Below, in pieces: positions 21,601-29,654 of a DNA stretch of 49,548 bases (the stretch's first letter is position 1; each line of letters starts with the position of its first letter). The DNA is from a virus: positions 1 to 49,548 of IMG/VR virus record IMGVR_UViG_3300030117_007285; one strand, written 5' to 3'. Position numbers and translations under genes: made by a program. The notes beneath the pieces were generated by a model. That model was given only the letters and a program-made list of their open reading frames with translations, had not been told where the DNA came from and did not search any database.

Positions 21601-21780
21601 ACTGCTAGTAATATTAAATTAAATCAAACTAATTTGATAATCGGCAAAGGTGGCGCCGATTTTATTAATGTTAAAGGTAAAAAGTTTAAGATTAGAGTAA
21701 CCTCTAAACAAACTGGTAGAAAAATAGATTTAAACGTAGATTTTAAAAATTTGTCTGTAATTGAAAATTATAAAGAATAA
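18682..21780 (+). CDS. large tail or baseplate protein with fibronectin-III-like segments
   Basis: This 1032-residue protein has no confident family match. Two segments read like fibronectin type III edge strands: residues about 620-653 (DSQIKYGKEYVYKIYAHTIS) and about 860-900 (DDIIPNQDYYYIFRHLDVHG followed by APSNPTPVYHF), both with the pattern hydrophobic-x-P/Y-x-x-x-Y-x-Y/F. An N-terminal part (residues 1-60) is rich in Pro, Thr and Gly (FQDPTPPGTFPDGTYPFARG). No signal peptide or membrane helices. The ribosome binding site is modest (AAGGT nine bases upstream). The part coding for about residues 760-815 (20970-21125) is markedly richer in G+C than the rest. The position between other virion genes supports a tail or baseplate role; fibronectin-like folds are common in such proteins. 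Confidence 0.55.
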   Translation: MANFGKIILFRIEDLLPENNQNAYYPTFQDPTPPGTFPDGTYPFARGTTAGLEFQGGSALEETWNKWYRILGKNYKLDEEGALVSVIYDKLSEPMGGAGFEVPNYFSDYKYLGTIESFQYAPNDLIQFTFGDFSTGNDEEDMLNYMFAQLHKYEALRFTSAFHGAPEDERPGGFTNHNLSLPKPLMSKRLSRFSQPQTEREFQNFSFEQYGIGDAIKIKPIYNYYLKDYEQFYNSLSNRVNFNINYQEEKSIPNFYYLITLLANPDVFSEVTSNSNAAAPFTIEGILEGIIPSLTGDLSTAPLGAKLATEILAYEQETNRERNSVVVVTPSFYKALSNEISTQKRAHPFYNQIEIPITKGGTVFRDLFKKAKIYEQLQHRAGLQIRVINQAARFGKNLTQTGIILNDLSSGYNLFYTAATTTKYTSGKYGIRVEYKSADQRTTDPDVFSLPYKSSPANGFEAARVIEFDVSLHDEGNNYDFKLGVKTGQQGATYINFNNNYISRVRRWPVENGKLDSAGVRFNLTKVNQFTTTQDDKIMNPLTFYANNPESENSYISSVIQNKANSILEYIFNKSKLNAGSVFNNLENYSEILFFEVEKYDIDDNGVEKNLIQTFILPNDPDIGNTITYIDSQIKYGKEYVYKIYAHTISIGNRLRRSRRVAEPIIGAIDDNLNAEPGPNGYQIGTIYPIRFVYNNKFDVKILRVPYHNTYEYRENENDTQRETTVNVDNPPIPPQVTFYPFKNVSNKIGFWFNIGLGRLKMKGHRAMETAISDPGSNAKEYKILRDVGQAQYKRGDLTPQEYYGPDASSIFAAETYGISHKILYSTDDFGGKIEIYRLTEKPENYSDFANNKISDVDVIGPRTLIDDIIPNQDYYYIFRHLDVHGAPSNPTPVYHFKMITSNSTMEADSVRVGVEGLQPILFNEIIYLNDNSYEEQKVEKSFKKYLLVEPTLAQTYLSFDNFENVGAESNFNTASNIKLNQTNLIIGKGGADFINVKGKKFKIRVTSKQTGRKIDLNVDFKNLSVIENYKE

Positions 21781-21782
21781 TT

Positions 21783-21792
21783 ACTAATTATA
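21783..21792 (+). promoter_or_regulatory. ACTAATTATA late-promoter-like element
   Basis: The ten bases ACTAATTATA lie in the gap before the gene at 21811, ending 18 bases before its ATG. The identical ten bases occur before 44542 and 47205, and close variants occur before 39664, 44190 and 42929. I propose that they mark a phage late promoter. No conventional -35 box is evident. This is seen in the sequence; the function is inference. Confidence 0.45.
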
Positions 21793-21810
21793 GAGGTATA
21801 GGAGAATATT

Positions 21811-22740
21811 ATGGCGTTTCTAGACAATTCAGGTGATATTATATTAGATGCTGTGCTTACTGATGCTGGCAGAAAAAGACTAGCTCGTGGCGATGGCTCA
21901 TTCAATATCGCACAATACGCTTTTGGCGATGATGAAATAAATTATGGCAGTTATGACGCTACGAACGTTAGTGGGTCAGCTTACTTTGATTTACAAATCC
22001 TACAAACGCCGGTTCTAGAGGCGTTTACAAACAACATTGCCTCATTAAAAAGTAAACTTATAAGCTTAACAAATAATAATTTACTTTATTTACCAGTCAT
22101 TCTATTGAATGACACTGAAGGTCAGTCTTTTTCTCCGAACACAAATATTGCTTCTGGTTCACATGCTGTGCTTGTTGACAAAGACTCAGTGGATACTTTT
22201 GGATTTAATTCAACAACAGCAAATATTGAAAGATATATTAATGGGTTTGATGGCCCTTCCGGAGACAACAATGGAGGGTTCATACGTCTCGACCAAGGAT
22301 TAGACACAGTAGAAATCAGCAACGCGTTCAATTTAGATGCAGAGTTAACTGAAAACCAGTATATTGTTGAGATCGATAACCGCTTTGGATCTTTAGTTGA
22401 CGAAAATGGAAATACAGTAAATCCATCTTTTATTGATGATGATAATATTGCTAGCTATTATCTATCGACAGCCCCGTTTGTTAGTAATTTAAGTGTTGTC
22501 GTCGAAGGGGCGGGTAATGATAACCTTAGCGTTATTGATGGTCCAAGAGGAACAAAATTACAATTTTCTATTTTAGCATCTTTAAACTTAAGAACTTCAC
22601 AATTTTTATTCGATCAGGTTGGAGATACTGCGACATATAATTCTTTCTCGTTTAAATTTATAGATACTTTAGTGAGAGTTAACGGTGCTACAACTGGGTA
22701 CAGGGTTGATGTGCCTGTGAGATTTATTAAGAAAACTTAA
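21811..22740 (+). CDS. conserved virion protein with YAF-DD N-terminal module (second copy)
   Basis: This 309-residue protein begins MAFLDNSGDIILDAVLTDAG and continues RKRLARGDGSFNIAQYAFGD then DEINYGS. That N-terminus aligns without large gaps to the 13978 protein (T-x-x-G-x-x-L-x-x-G-x-F, Y-A-F-x-D-D/DE-x-I-x-Y), followed in both by a Leu/Gln/Pro segment (DLQILQTPVLEAF here). The remainder is a beta-rich, Ser/Asn/Asp-rich body ending in a short strand VDVPVRFIKKT. Phage tail-collar-type proteins have a comparable N-terminal opening (a T-x-x-G helix followed by a GDG-type strand), which suggests a baseplate-attachment module. The start is supported by AGGAGA seven bases upstream. It heads a three-gene run with the paralogous pair at 22752 and 23835. 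Confidence 0.6.
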   Translation: MAFLDNSGDIILDAVLTDAGRKRLARGDGSFNIAQYAFGDDEINYGSYDATNVSGSAYFDLQILQTPVLEAFTNNIASLKSKLISLTNNNLLYLPVILLNDTEGQSFSPNTNIASGSHAVLVDKDSVDTFGFNSTTANIERYINGFDGPSGDNNGGFIRLDQGLDTVEISNAFNLDAELTENQYIVEIDNRFGSLVDENGNTVNPSFIDDDNIASYYLSTAPFVSNLSVVVEGAGNDNLSVIDGPRGTKLQFSILASLNLRTSQFLFDQVGDTATYNSFSFKFIDTLVRVNGATTGYRVDVPVRFIKKT

Positions 22741-22751
22741 AAGGAAATAAC

Positions 22752-23819
22752 ATGGCTTCTACATTTAAGAATTTTGCAGCATCAGATGTTGCCACAACAA
22801 GAACGCTTCTACACGAGGCAATTCCCGTAACGGGGACAATTGTTTCCGGCACATACGCTGATGAAAACATTAAATACTTTAGCAGTGGTTTATTCACCGC
22901 AGTTTTTGATTACCCATTTTTAAGCTCCTCCGCTAATCACATTTTTGATATCACGGCTGGCTATGCTTCTGGTTCAGATTTTTCGGATACCGAGAATGTG
23001 CAAAACCAAAAGAAAATTAATATATATAATCAGTTTGCACAAGTGCTAGTACCATACGATGTTACTGGCAATATTCAACAATTTGACCAAGACGGCAATA
23101 TCGCCGGCGGCGGAACCAAAATGGATTCGGCTTTCTTTTTAACTTTTGGTAGATTGTTAGCAAAAGACGAAATTAAAAAAGGATCTTTTAGATTTGATTT
23201 GTTTTCCAATAACGCACTCGGAGCCACTACTGCCGGCGACCGTGGTGGGTCAATAACAATAGGTGATTATGGCGCCGCAACAGTATTTAAACAAAATTCA
23301 CCAACTGGTGAATATGGATTGCTTTATACCGGTTCAGGCGATGCAGGAGATTCCAGTAAATGTATAGGTCACATATATTATCAAGCTGGCGCAGTTGTTC
23401 TTACCTCATCAGTCCTCGACGCCGCCACGCCGACGATGACCACGGCCTCTGTTATGTCGCAAATCGGCACAGGCTCCGCAAAAGATCTTTTTGTTTCAGG
23501 TACGATTGATGAGTGCGCGAATGCAATCAGATACGCATACGGAAATATAGACTTTAATAATACGACTGAATTAAATTCAACTGTTTATTTCTGTAGGGCA
23601 AACACTTCTGAATATAATTATAGTTCAAACCCGACTTATTTAGATTCTAGTAAGATTGTTGTTAAGGGTGATAACGCATTTGCAGAACCAGTGTCTTATA
23701 TAACCACAGTTGGTCTTTATTCCGCTGATAATGAGTTATTGGCAGTGGCAAAACTATCTGAGCCTCTCAAGAAGGCCCCAAGCAATGAACTAACTTTGAG
23801 GGTAAGATTGGACTACTAG
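22752..23819 (+). CDS. tail appendage protein, first of a paralogous tandem pair
   Basis: This 355-residue protein is Ser/Gly/Ala/Thr-rich and beta-type, with no signal peptide or membrane helix. It is clearly related to the next gene. Shared landmarks are IKKGSFRFDLF near residue 140, a hydrophobic IYYQAGAVVLTSSVLD strand pair, YNYSSNPTYLD near residue 295, and a C-terminal block SYITTVGLYSADNELLAVAK then LSEPLKK ending in L-R-V-R-L-D-Y. The C-terminal block has the look of a trimer-forming fibre tip, but I recognise no named domain. An AAGGAA ribosome binding site precedes the start. Virion surface or baseplate appendage is the most likely role given the neighbours. Confidence 0.55.
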   Translation: MASTFKNFAASDVATTRTLLHEAIPVTGTIVSGTYADENIKYFSSGLFTAVFDYPFLSSSANHIFDITAGYASGSDFSDTENVQNQKKINIYNQFAQVLVPYDVTGNIQQFDQDGNIAGGGTKMDSAFFLTFGRLLAKDEIKKGSFRFDLFSNNALGATTAGDRGGSITIGDYGAATVFKQNSPTGEYGLLYTGSGDAGDSSKCIGHIYYQAGAVVLTSSVLDAATPTMTTASVMSQIGTGSAKDLFVSGTIDECANAIRYAYGNIDFNNTTELNSTVYFCRANTSEYNYSSNPTYLDSSKIVVKGDNAFAEPVSYITTVGLYSADNELLAVAKLSEPLKKAPSNELTLRVRLDY

Positions 23820-23834
23820 TATTGGTTAATTTAC

Positions 23835-25049
23835 ATGTCCAGTTATTATAAATTTAAAAAAAACGATAAGATCGTTAATTACATTACTTCTTACCCACAC
23901 TATAAATTTTCTGTGTATGACGCTAGCGTTTATTTAAATAACCAAGCTTCATACAGCGGGTCTTTCACTGATGAAATTGGAGAGGTACCGTCTGGTTTTA
24001 TAAGTCTTTACGAAATGAACGTTGATAGAGACTTTGCTGCGCATACTTTTGATCCAGACACCGAAACAGGTGTAAAATCAAAAATATTTCCATTTATAAC
24101 AAAAGATTCTAGTTTAAACTCATTTGGAACTGTTACGTCCACAGATTGGAATCAATTTACATACGGCACTGTATTGACTGGCGCATATCCGTTAAGTGCG
24201 TCGATCACTCGTGAAGGATTTGCAGAGGGTGATTTAACAAGACCCCACATCACGGCGCTAAAAAACACATTAAATTATTATAAACCACTAAGTCCGCATT
24301 ATCAATTTTCTTCTTCTTTGGGGGATAAATCTCAACAGAGGTGTAACTTGATAAGTATTCCCTCTATATTTTTCGGAAAACAAATTAAAAAAGGATCAGT
24401 AAAGTTAGATTTTTATCTTTCCGGCGCTTCGATAGCCACACTAGAAGATGTCTATAAAAATGGAACGCTGGTACAAACTAGCGGCACTGCGTATGCACAA
24501 TCACAAGGATCCGGCTCAGTGGCCGGCGTGGTTTTATACAATGAGGGCTTCATGGTATTAACTGGAGCCTGGAACTTAGATCCGGATGCCACGCGTGACA
24601 TGGGTAGTACAACCGAAACTGCTAAGTGGGTTAATTTTGCTGTTGGCTGTAATGATGAATTTACAACTAATAATATAACACCTTCGGCTAGTTTTGACAT
24701 ACAGTTTAGAGGCACAACAGTAACTCCAACCTTAACCATGTTCGCTCATGCAAACAAAAATGATTTAAATTATTCAAACAATCCGACATTCATCGACAAG
24801 ACAACAGTATCAGACACACCGTTTGCTTTTAGCTCTTCATCTTTTATAGAGCAAAGTAACATGAAATTTAAGAATACAATTAGCTCGTCCTTCTCTACTT
24901 ATTCGGGGTCATTTAAAAAACAAACATTTATAAGTAAAATGGGTATATATGATTCTAACAAAAACTTAATAGCTATAGTCAACCTGGCCAGACCAGTTAG
25001 AAAAAAAGAATCTGACGAATATACTTTTAAAATTAATCTAGACATTTAA
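23835..25049 (+). CDS. tail appendage protein, second of a paralogous tandem pair
   Basis: This 404-residue protein is the paralogue of the preceding gene. It shares IKKGSVKLDFY near residue 183, GVVLYNEGFMVLTGAWNLD, LNYSNNPTFID, and a C-terminal FISKMGIYDSNKNLIAIVNL then ARPVRKK ending F-K-I-N-L-D-I. Its N-terminal 120 residues differ from those of the neighbour, with more Lys, Tyr and His (YKFKKNDKIVNYITSYPHYK). The ribosome binding site is weak (TTGGTTAATTTAC), so expression may depend on read-through translation from the gene before. Tandem duplication followed by divergence is the simplest reading. Possible roles are heteromeric baseplate tip or receptor-contact subunits; this is inference from position and paralogy. 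Confidence 0.55.
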   Translation: MSSYYKFKKNDKIVNYITSYPHYKFSVYDASVYLNNQASYSGSFTDEIGEVPSGFISLYEMNVDRDFAAHTFDPDTETGVKSKIFPFITKDSSLNSFGTVTSTDWNQFTYGTVLTGAYPLSASITREGFAEGDLTRPHITALKNTLNYYKPLSPHYQFSSSLGDKSQQRCNLISIPSIFFGKQIKKGSVKLDFYLSGASIATLEDVYKNGTLVQTSGTAYAQSQGSGSVAGVVLYNEGFMVLTGAWNLDPDATRDMGSTTETAKWVNFAVGCNDEFTTNNITPSASFDIQFRGTTVTPTLTMFAHANKNDLNYSNNPTFIDKTTVSDTPFAFSSSSFIEQSNMKFKNTISSSFSTYSGSFKKQTFISKMGIYDSNKNLIAIVNLARPVRKKESDEYTFKINLDI

Positions 25050-25062
25050 GGAAATTTAATAT

Positions 25063-25575
25063 ATGATATTAGGATTAGATATAAGCACCAGTATAACTGG
25101 TTTTTGTATCTTAGACAGTGAGGGCGAAATAATACGCGCTGATGTTTGGGACACAAGAAATAAAAACAAATTTGAAACATTTTTTGATAAAATACAATTT
25201 ATCAAAGATGGCCTACAAGAGATTAAAGTTCAATACCCGATTCAGCATGTTTATATAGAAAAGCCATTTATGTTTTTTGGTTCAGGAGGTTCAACAGCAA
25301 AAACAATGGCAACACTCCAGAGATTCAATGGCACCGTTTCTTGGATTTGTTATGAAACTTTTAAAAAACAACCGACCTATTTTACTGCACAACAAGCAAG
25401 AAAGCTAAATGAGATTAAAGTTACCAAAGGTAAAGACACAAAAAAACAAATTTTAAAATGGGTGCTTGACAAATACCCTGACTTTAGTGTAGAATATACG
25501 CATAAAGGTAATCCAAAACCAAAATATTTTGATATTGCCGATGCTATTGTAATCGCTAAAGCAGGGAATAAGTGA
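25063..25575 (+). CDS. RuvC-like Holliday-junction resolvase
   Basis: This 170-residue protein has the RNase H-fold layout of RuvC-type resolvases. The first strand is MILGLDISTSITGFCIL with the catalytic Asp at residue 6, a second acidic residue is Glu66 in VYIEKPF, and the last acidic cluster is Asp157 and Asp160 in FDIADAIVIA. The length is typical (E. coli RuvC is 173). The usual reaction is symmetric cutting of four-way DNA junctions with Mg2+. T4 uses the unrelated gp49 endonuclease VII for this, so here a RuvC-type enzyme may resolve branched DNA before packaging. It is the first of three DNA genes and its stop overlaps the primase GTG start (GTGA). A ribosome binding site AAGGAAA lies upstream. 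No key residue is missing. Confidence 0.85.
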   Translation: MILGLDISTSITGFCILDSEGEIIRADVWDTRNKNKFETFFDKIQFIKDGLQEIKVQYPIQHVYIEKPFMFFGSGGSTAKTMATLQRFNGTVSWICYETFKKQPTYFTAQQARKLNEIKVTKGKDTKKQILKWVLDKYPDFSVEYTHKGNPKPKYFDIADAIVIAKAGNK

Positions 25576-26498
25576 GAAGTAAAAACAATATTTTAACAGA
25601 AGTTCTTGGGTCTGGGTATCAATCCAAAGATGAAACACTTTTTAGCTGTCCTTTCTGTAAACATCACAAAAAGAAATTATCCGTCAACATCAACAAAGGC
25701 TTTTTCAAATGCTGGGTGTGTGATACAAAAGGCGGCATATCTTATCTTATAAGAAGATTTGGGTCTATTGATGATCGACACGATTGGGCTGTATTAGATC
25801 AGGAGGTTGATTTCTCTACTATGGATTTGATATTCAACCAACCAGAAGAAAAATTACCTCCTGTAGATATACCACCAGAATATATTTGTTTAGCAAAGAA
25901 AGGCTTACCTCCTGCTGCCAATGAAGCCATATCTTACTTATGGTCGAGAGGCATAGGACAAAAGGATATTATATATCACAAAATAGGATTTTGCTTGACA
26001 GGCAAATATAAAAAGCGTATAATAATACCATCCTTTGATGATGAGGGTAATTGTAATTACTTTACAGCACGGTCATACAGTGGTGATTGGTTGTCTTATA
26101 AAAACCCCCCAGCGTCAAAAAATATTATTTTTAACGATCTTTTGGTTAATTGGGATGAGCCAATAACTTTAGTAGAAGGCCCTTTTGATGCTATAAAGAT
26201 GAAAAACTCGATTCCTATTCTTGGATCGACCCTAAAAGAAACAACAAGATTATTTAAAAAAATTGTTGAAAAACAAACAAAAGTTTACATTGGTTTAGAT
26301 GAGGATGCATTAAATAAATCAATGAAGATTATATCTTTACTTCTTGAATATGGACTAGATGTCTATAAATTAGACACCTCAGATATAGAAGATATTGGGT
26401 CTATTACAAAAACAGAAGCAGAAGATTTAAAAACAAACGCAAGTCAAATTAATCTAGAAAGTATTTTTAATATTTATTGGAGCATGAATGAGCTATAA
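25572..26498 (+). CDS. DnaG-type DNA primase (zinc ribbon plus TOPRIM)
   Basis: This 308-residue protein combines an N-terminal zinc ribbon (Cys26, Cys29, Cys47, Cys50 in CPFC and CWVC) with a TOPRIM catalytic fold (Glu202 in LVEGPFD, and Asp243-x-Asp245 in GLDEDA). This is the architecture of DnaG and of phage primases such as T4 gp61, which make RNA primers for lagging-strand synthesis. T4 gp61 is 342 residues. The start is GTG at 25572, inside a four-base overlap with the resolvase; no other in-frame start includes the zinc finger so neatly. The protein has no C-terminal helicase domain, so a separate replicative helicase must be encoded outside the window. The 3' end overlaps the next gene by 11 bases. 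Confidence 0.88.
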   Translation: MRSKNNILTEVLGSGYQSKDETLFSCPFCKHHKKKLSVNINKGFFKCWVCDTKGGISYLIRRFGSIDDRHDWAVLDQEVDFSTMDLIFNQPEEKLPPVDIPPEYICLAKKGLPPAANEAISYLWSRGIGQKDIIYHKIGFCLTGKYKKRIIIPSFDDEGNCNYFTARSYSGDWLSYKNPPASKNIIFNDLLVNWDEPITLVEGPFDAIKMKNSIPILGSTLKETTRLFKKIVEKQTKVYIGLDEDALNKSMKIISLLLEYGLDVYKLDTSDIEDIGSITKTEAEDLKTNASQINLESIFNIYWSMNEL

Positions 26499-29400
26499 AA
26501 TCGCCCATATCGCAGATACACACATAAAAAATCTAAAATATCATACAGAATATCGTGAGGTTTTCTCTAAGCTTTACAAGCACTTAGAAGAAGAGAAAGT
26601 AGATTACATTGTACACTGTGGAGATATTGCACACTCTAAGACAAACATCTCTCCAGAGTTTGTTAAGATGTGTTCAGAATTTTTAAATGGGTTAAGTTCT
26701 GTTGCACCGACCTATATAATACTCGGCAATCACGACGGTAATTTAAAAAACAGCAGTCGTGAGGATGCTATTACTCCAATAGTCGAGGCCTTGGATCTTC
26801 CAGACCTTCATCTGTTGAAGAATAGCGGAGAGGTAAAAATAAATGAAGAAATATGTCTCAACGTTCTTAGCGTATTTGATAGAGATAATTGGAGAGATCC
26901 TACCGACTATAATGTTATTAACATTGGTTTGTATCACGGGTCTATTTCAAATTGCCGCACGGATGTCGGCTGGACAATGCAGCACGGGGAAAACGAGATA
27001 TCGATCTTTGACGAATTCGACTACGCCTTTTTAGGCGACATCCATAAAACAAATCAAGCATTAGACGACGCAGGAAAGATACGGTATCCAGGTTCTACTG
27101 TTCAGCAGAACTTCGGAGAGACGAATGATAAAGGTTTTCTTATTTGGGATATTCAAGATAAAGAAAACTTTACGGTGAAGCATGTCGTAATTCCAAATCC
27201 AAAACCTTTTGTCACTATCAATCTAACAAGAACTGGTCGCTTGCCTAAAAATGCAGAGTGTCCCCTTGGTGCTCGAATCCGTTTAGTATCAGAAAATAGT
27301 TTGCCTGTTAGCACAATGAAGCGCGCCATGGATGCAGCAAAGCATAGGTTTAAACCAGAGAGCATTGGATATCTTAATCGCTCTGCTGGTCAAAGAGGCA
27401 ACGTAGAGGATCTAGCAACTGATGACGTAGAAGAAAATCTACGCGACGTTACCGTGCAAGAAAAGCTTATCAAAGAATATCTTAAAGACTTTGAACCTAC
27501 AGACGAACAGCTAGAGGCAGTTTTCAAGCTTAATCGTAAGTGCAATGCTACATTAGCTGAGAAAGAAGATGTTCAGCGAAACATCAACTGGAACTTGCGT
27601 ACAATGCATTGGAACAATTTATTTAATTATGGTGAGGATAACTCTATAGATTTTGATAAGTTAAATGGCATTGTTGGTATATTTGGTAAGAATTTTTCTG
27701 GTAAGTCTTCTGTTATTGATAGCATGCTTTACACCATCTTTAACTCTACAAGTAAAAATGAACGTAAAAACCTTAACATTATTAATCAAAATAAGGAACA
27801 AGCTGACGGCTTAGTTACTATCGACGTTGGACACCAGCGCTATACAATAGAACGTAAAAGTGAAAAGTATGTTAAAAAGCTCAAAGGTGAGGAAACACTA
27901 GAAGCAAAAACAGACATTTTGTTTAAAGTAAAAGATATGGTAACTGATGAAGAAACCATTCTTAACGGCACAACTAGAAATGAAACTGATGCCATAATCA
28001 GAAATCATTTTGGTAATGTTGATGATTTCTTGATGACCTCTATGTCTTCACAGATAGACTCTCTTCGTTTTATTAACGAGGGTTCAACAAAAAGAAAAGA
28101 AGCATTGGCCAAGTTTTTAGACTTAGAATTCTTTGAAAAAAAGTATAAGCTAATAAAAGACGAAGCTGCCGACTTAAGAGGGGCGCTACGGAAAGCAGAA
28201 GATATAGATTATAACAGCGAAATATATGAAATAGAAAAACAAATAATGTTTTCTGAAAATAAAATCGCAGATAAAAATGAGATGTGTGAAACGTTAAATC
28301 AAGAGTTGATGTCTTTACAGATAGATAAAAATGAACTGGAAACAAAGATAAGTTCAATTCCAGCAGAAGTTATTGACATATGTAAAGTTTTGAAAGATAA
28401 AGATAAACAAGAGAGAGATATTGTAACATATTATACTAGCGTAAGCCAATGTAATGCAATACTTGCTGAAAAGAACCAACTTTTAGATAAAATAGCGAAG
28501 TTTGAAGAATCATTTGATGTTGTCTCTGTTAAAAATCAAAAAGACGAAATAGATGAAAAACTTCTTAAAATAAGTAATCTTTTAACAGAGTTAGAAAATG
28601 CAGAGAAACTTAAAGAACTAAACGAGAAAAAAGTAAAACTTCTTGGTGAAGTTCCATGTGGAGATAAATTTAAATCATGTAAGTTTATTAAAGATGCTCA
28701 TTGCTCAAAAGAAACACTTGTTGATCTTGTGGGCCAAGTTCAATCAATAAACAATGAGAAAGAAAAAGCAGAAAAGCTTTTAAACAGATCAAATGAAGAA
28801 AAAATAAACTCTCATTTAGAAAATTATCAAAAGCTAATGGAAAAGCGCAAAGAGGCCGAACGCATTGTTTTAAAAACAGATCTTGAAAAAGGCAAGTGGG
28901 AGAACTCTATATTATCAGCACAAAACGAATTGCAACGTATCAATCTTTTAGTTGATGATTATAACAAAAATAAAAATCTCATTGAAAATAAAGAGACGTT
29001 CACTTTGCAATTAGCAAGTGTGATAAAAGAGATAACCAAAAAGCAAAAGAGTATAGATAAGTGTCGGACTGAATTACAAAGTCTCCATAGAGATAACGGC
29101 TCACTAGCCCAAAAAGTACAGACGCTACAAGAGAAAAAAGAATGGTTGCATAATCTGCAAAATGAGATTACAGCTTTTGATCTTCTCATGAAGTGTATGC
29201 ATCCTAACGGCATTGCTTACGACATCATTAAAAAGAAGTTGCCCATTATTAACGATGAGATGTCTCGCATCTTAGCCAATGTTGTCGACTTCGAAATATT
29301 CTTTGAGGCAGAAGAGAAAAGACTTAATATTTTTATCAAGCATCCAAAGTATGACCGTCGACCCATTGAGATGGGCTCAGGCGCAGAAAAGACCCTAGCT

Positions 29401-29646
29401 GCAATGGCTATCCGTCTTGCTCTACTATCTGTATCATCTCTTCCAAAATCTAACATCTTTATTCTTGATGAACCAGGGACTGCGCTAGATGCTGAAAATA
29501 TGGATGGTTTTATTTCAATTTTAGAACTAATTAAGACATACTTTAAAACGGTCATTTTGATTTCACATCTTGACCATCTTAAAGATTGTGTGGATCAACA
29601 AATTACAATTGATAAAAAAGAGGGGTTCGCACACATTATGATTTGA
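26488..29646 (+). CDS. single-chain gp47-gp46 (SbcD-SbcC, Mre11-Rad50) nuclease-ATPase fusion
   Basis: One 1052-residue chain carries both halves of the recombination nuclease that T4 makes as gp47 (339 residues) and gp46 (560). Residues 1 to about 340 are an Mre11-type phosphoesterase: Asp10-x-His12, Asp46 in HCGD, Asn81-His82-Asp83, a YHGS histidine, and Asp184-x-His186. Residues from about 365 are a Rad50/SbcC ATPase: Walker A at 400-407 (GKNFSGKS), long coiled coil about 560-900, hook cysteines at 724, 731 and 739, signature MGSGAEKT at 962-969, Walker B ILDEP at 992-996 and ISHLDH after it. The complex processes DNA ends for recombination-dependent replication. There is no stop or frameshift between the halves. 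It overlaps the primase gene by 11 bases. Confidence 0.9.
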   Translation: MSYKIAHIADTHIKNLKYHTEYREVFSKLYKHLEEEKVDYIVHCGDIAHSKTNISPEFVKMCSEFLNGLSSVAPTYIILGNHDGNLKNSSREDAITPIVEALDLPDLHLLKNSGEVKINEEICLNVLSVFDRDNWRDPTDYNVINIGLYHGSISNCRTDVGWTMQHGENEISIFDEFDYAFLGDIHKTNQALDDAGKIRYPGSTVQQNFGETNDKGFLIWDIQDKENFTVKHVVIPNPKPFVTINLTRTGRLPKNAECPLGARIRLVSENSLPVSTMKRAMDAAKHRFKPESIGYLNRSAGQRGNVEDLATDDVEENLRDVTVQEKLIKEYLKDFEPTDEQLEAVFKLNRKCNATLAEKEDVQRNINWNLRTMHWNNLFNYGEDNSIDFDKLNGIVGIFGKNFSGKSSVIDSMLYTIFNSTSKNERKNLNIINQNKEQADGLVTIDVGHQRYTIERKSEKYVKKLKGEETLEAKTDILFKVKDMVTDEETILNGTTRNETDAIIRNHFGNVDDFLMTSMSSQIDSLRFINEGSTKRKEALAKFLDLEFFEKKYKLIKDEAADLRGALRKAEDIDYNSEIYEIEKQIMFSENKIADKNEMCETLNQELMSLQIDKNELETKISSIPAEVIDICKVLKDKDKQERDIVTYYTSVSQCNAILAEKNQLLDKIAKFEESFDVVSVKNQKDEIDEKLLKISNLLTELENAEKLKELNEKKVKLLGEVPCGDKFKSCKFIKDAHCSKETLVDLVGQVQSINNEKEKAEKLLNRSNEEKINSHLENYQKLMEKRKEAERIVLKTDLEKGKWENSILSAQNELQRINLLVDDYNKNKNLIENKETFTLQLASVIKEITKKQKSIDKCRTELQSLHRDNGSLAQKVQTLQEKKEWLHNLQNEITAFDLLMKCMHPNGIAYDIIKKKLPIINDEMSRILANVVDFEIFFEAEEKRLNIFIKHPKYDRRPIEMGSGAEKTLAAMAIRLALLSVSSLPKSNIFILDEPGTALDAENMDGFISILELIKTYFKTVILISHLDHLKDCVDQQITIDKKEGFAHIMI

Positions 29647-29654
29647 GGTTCTAA

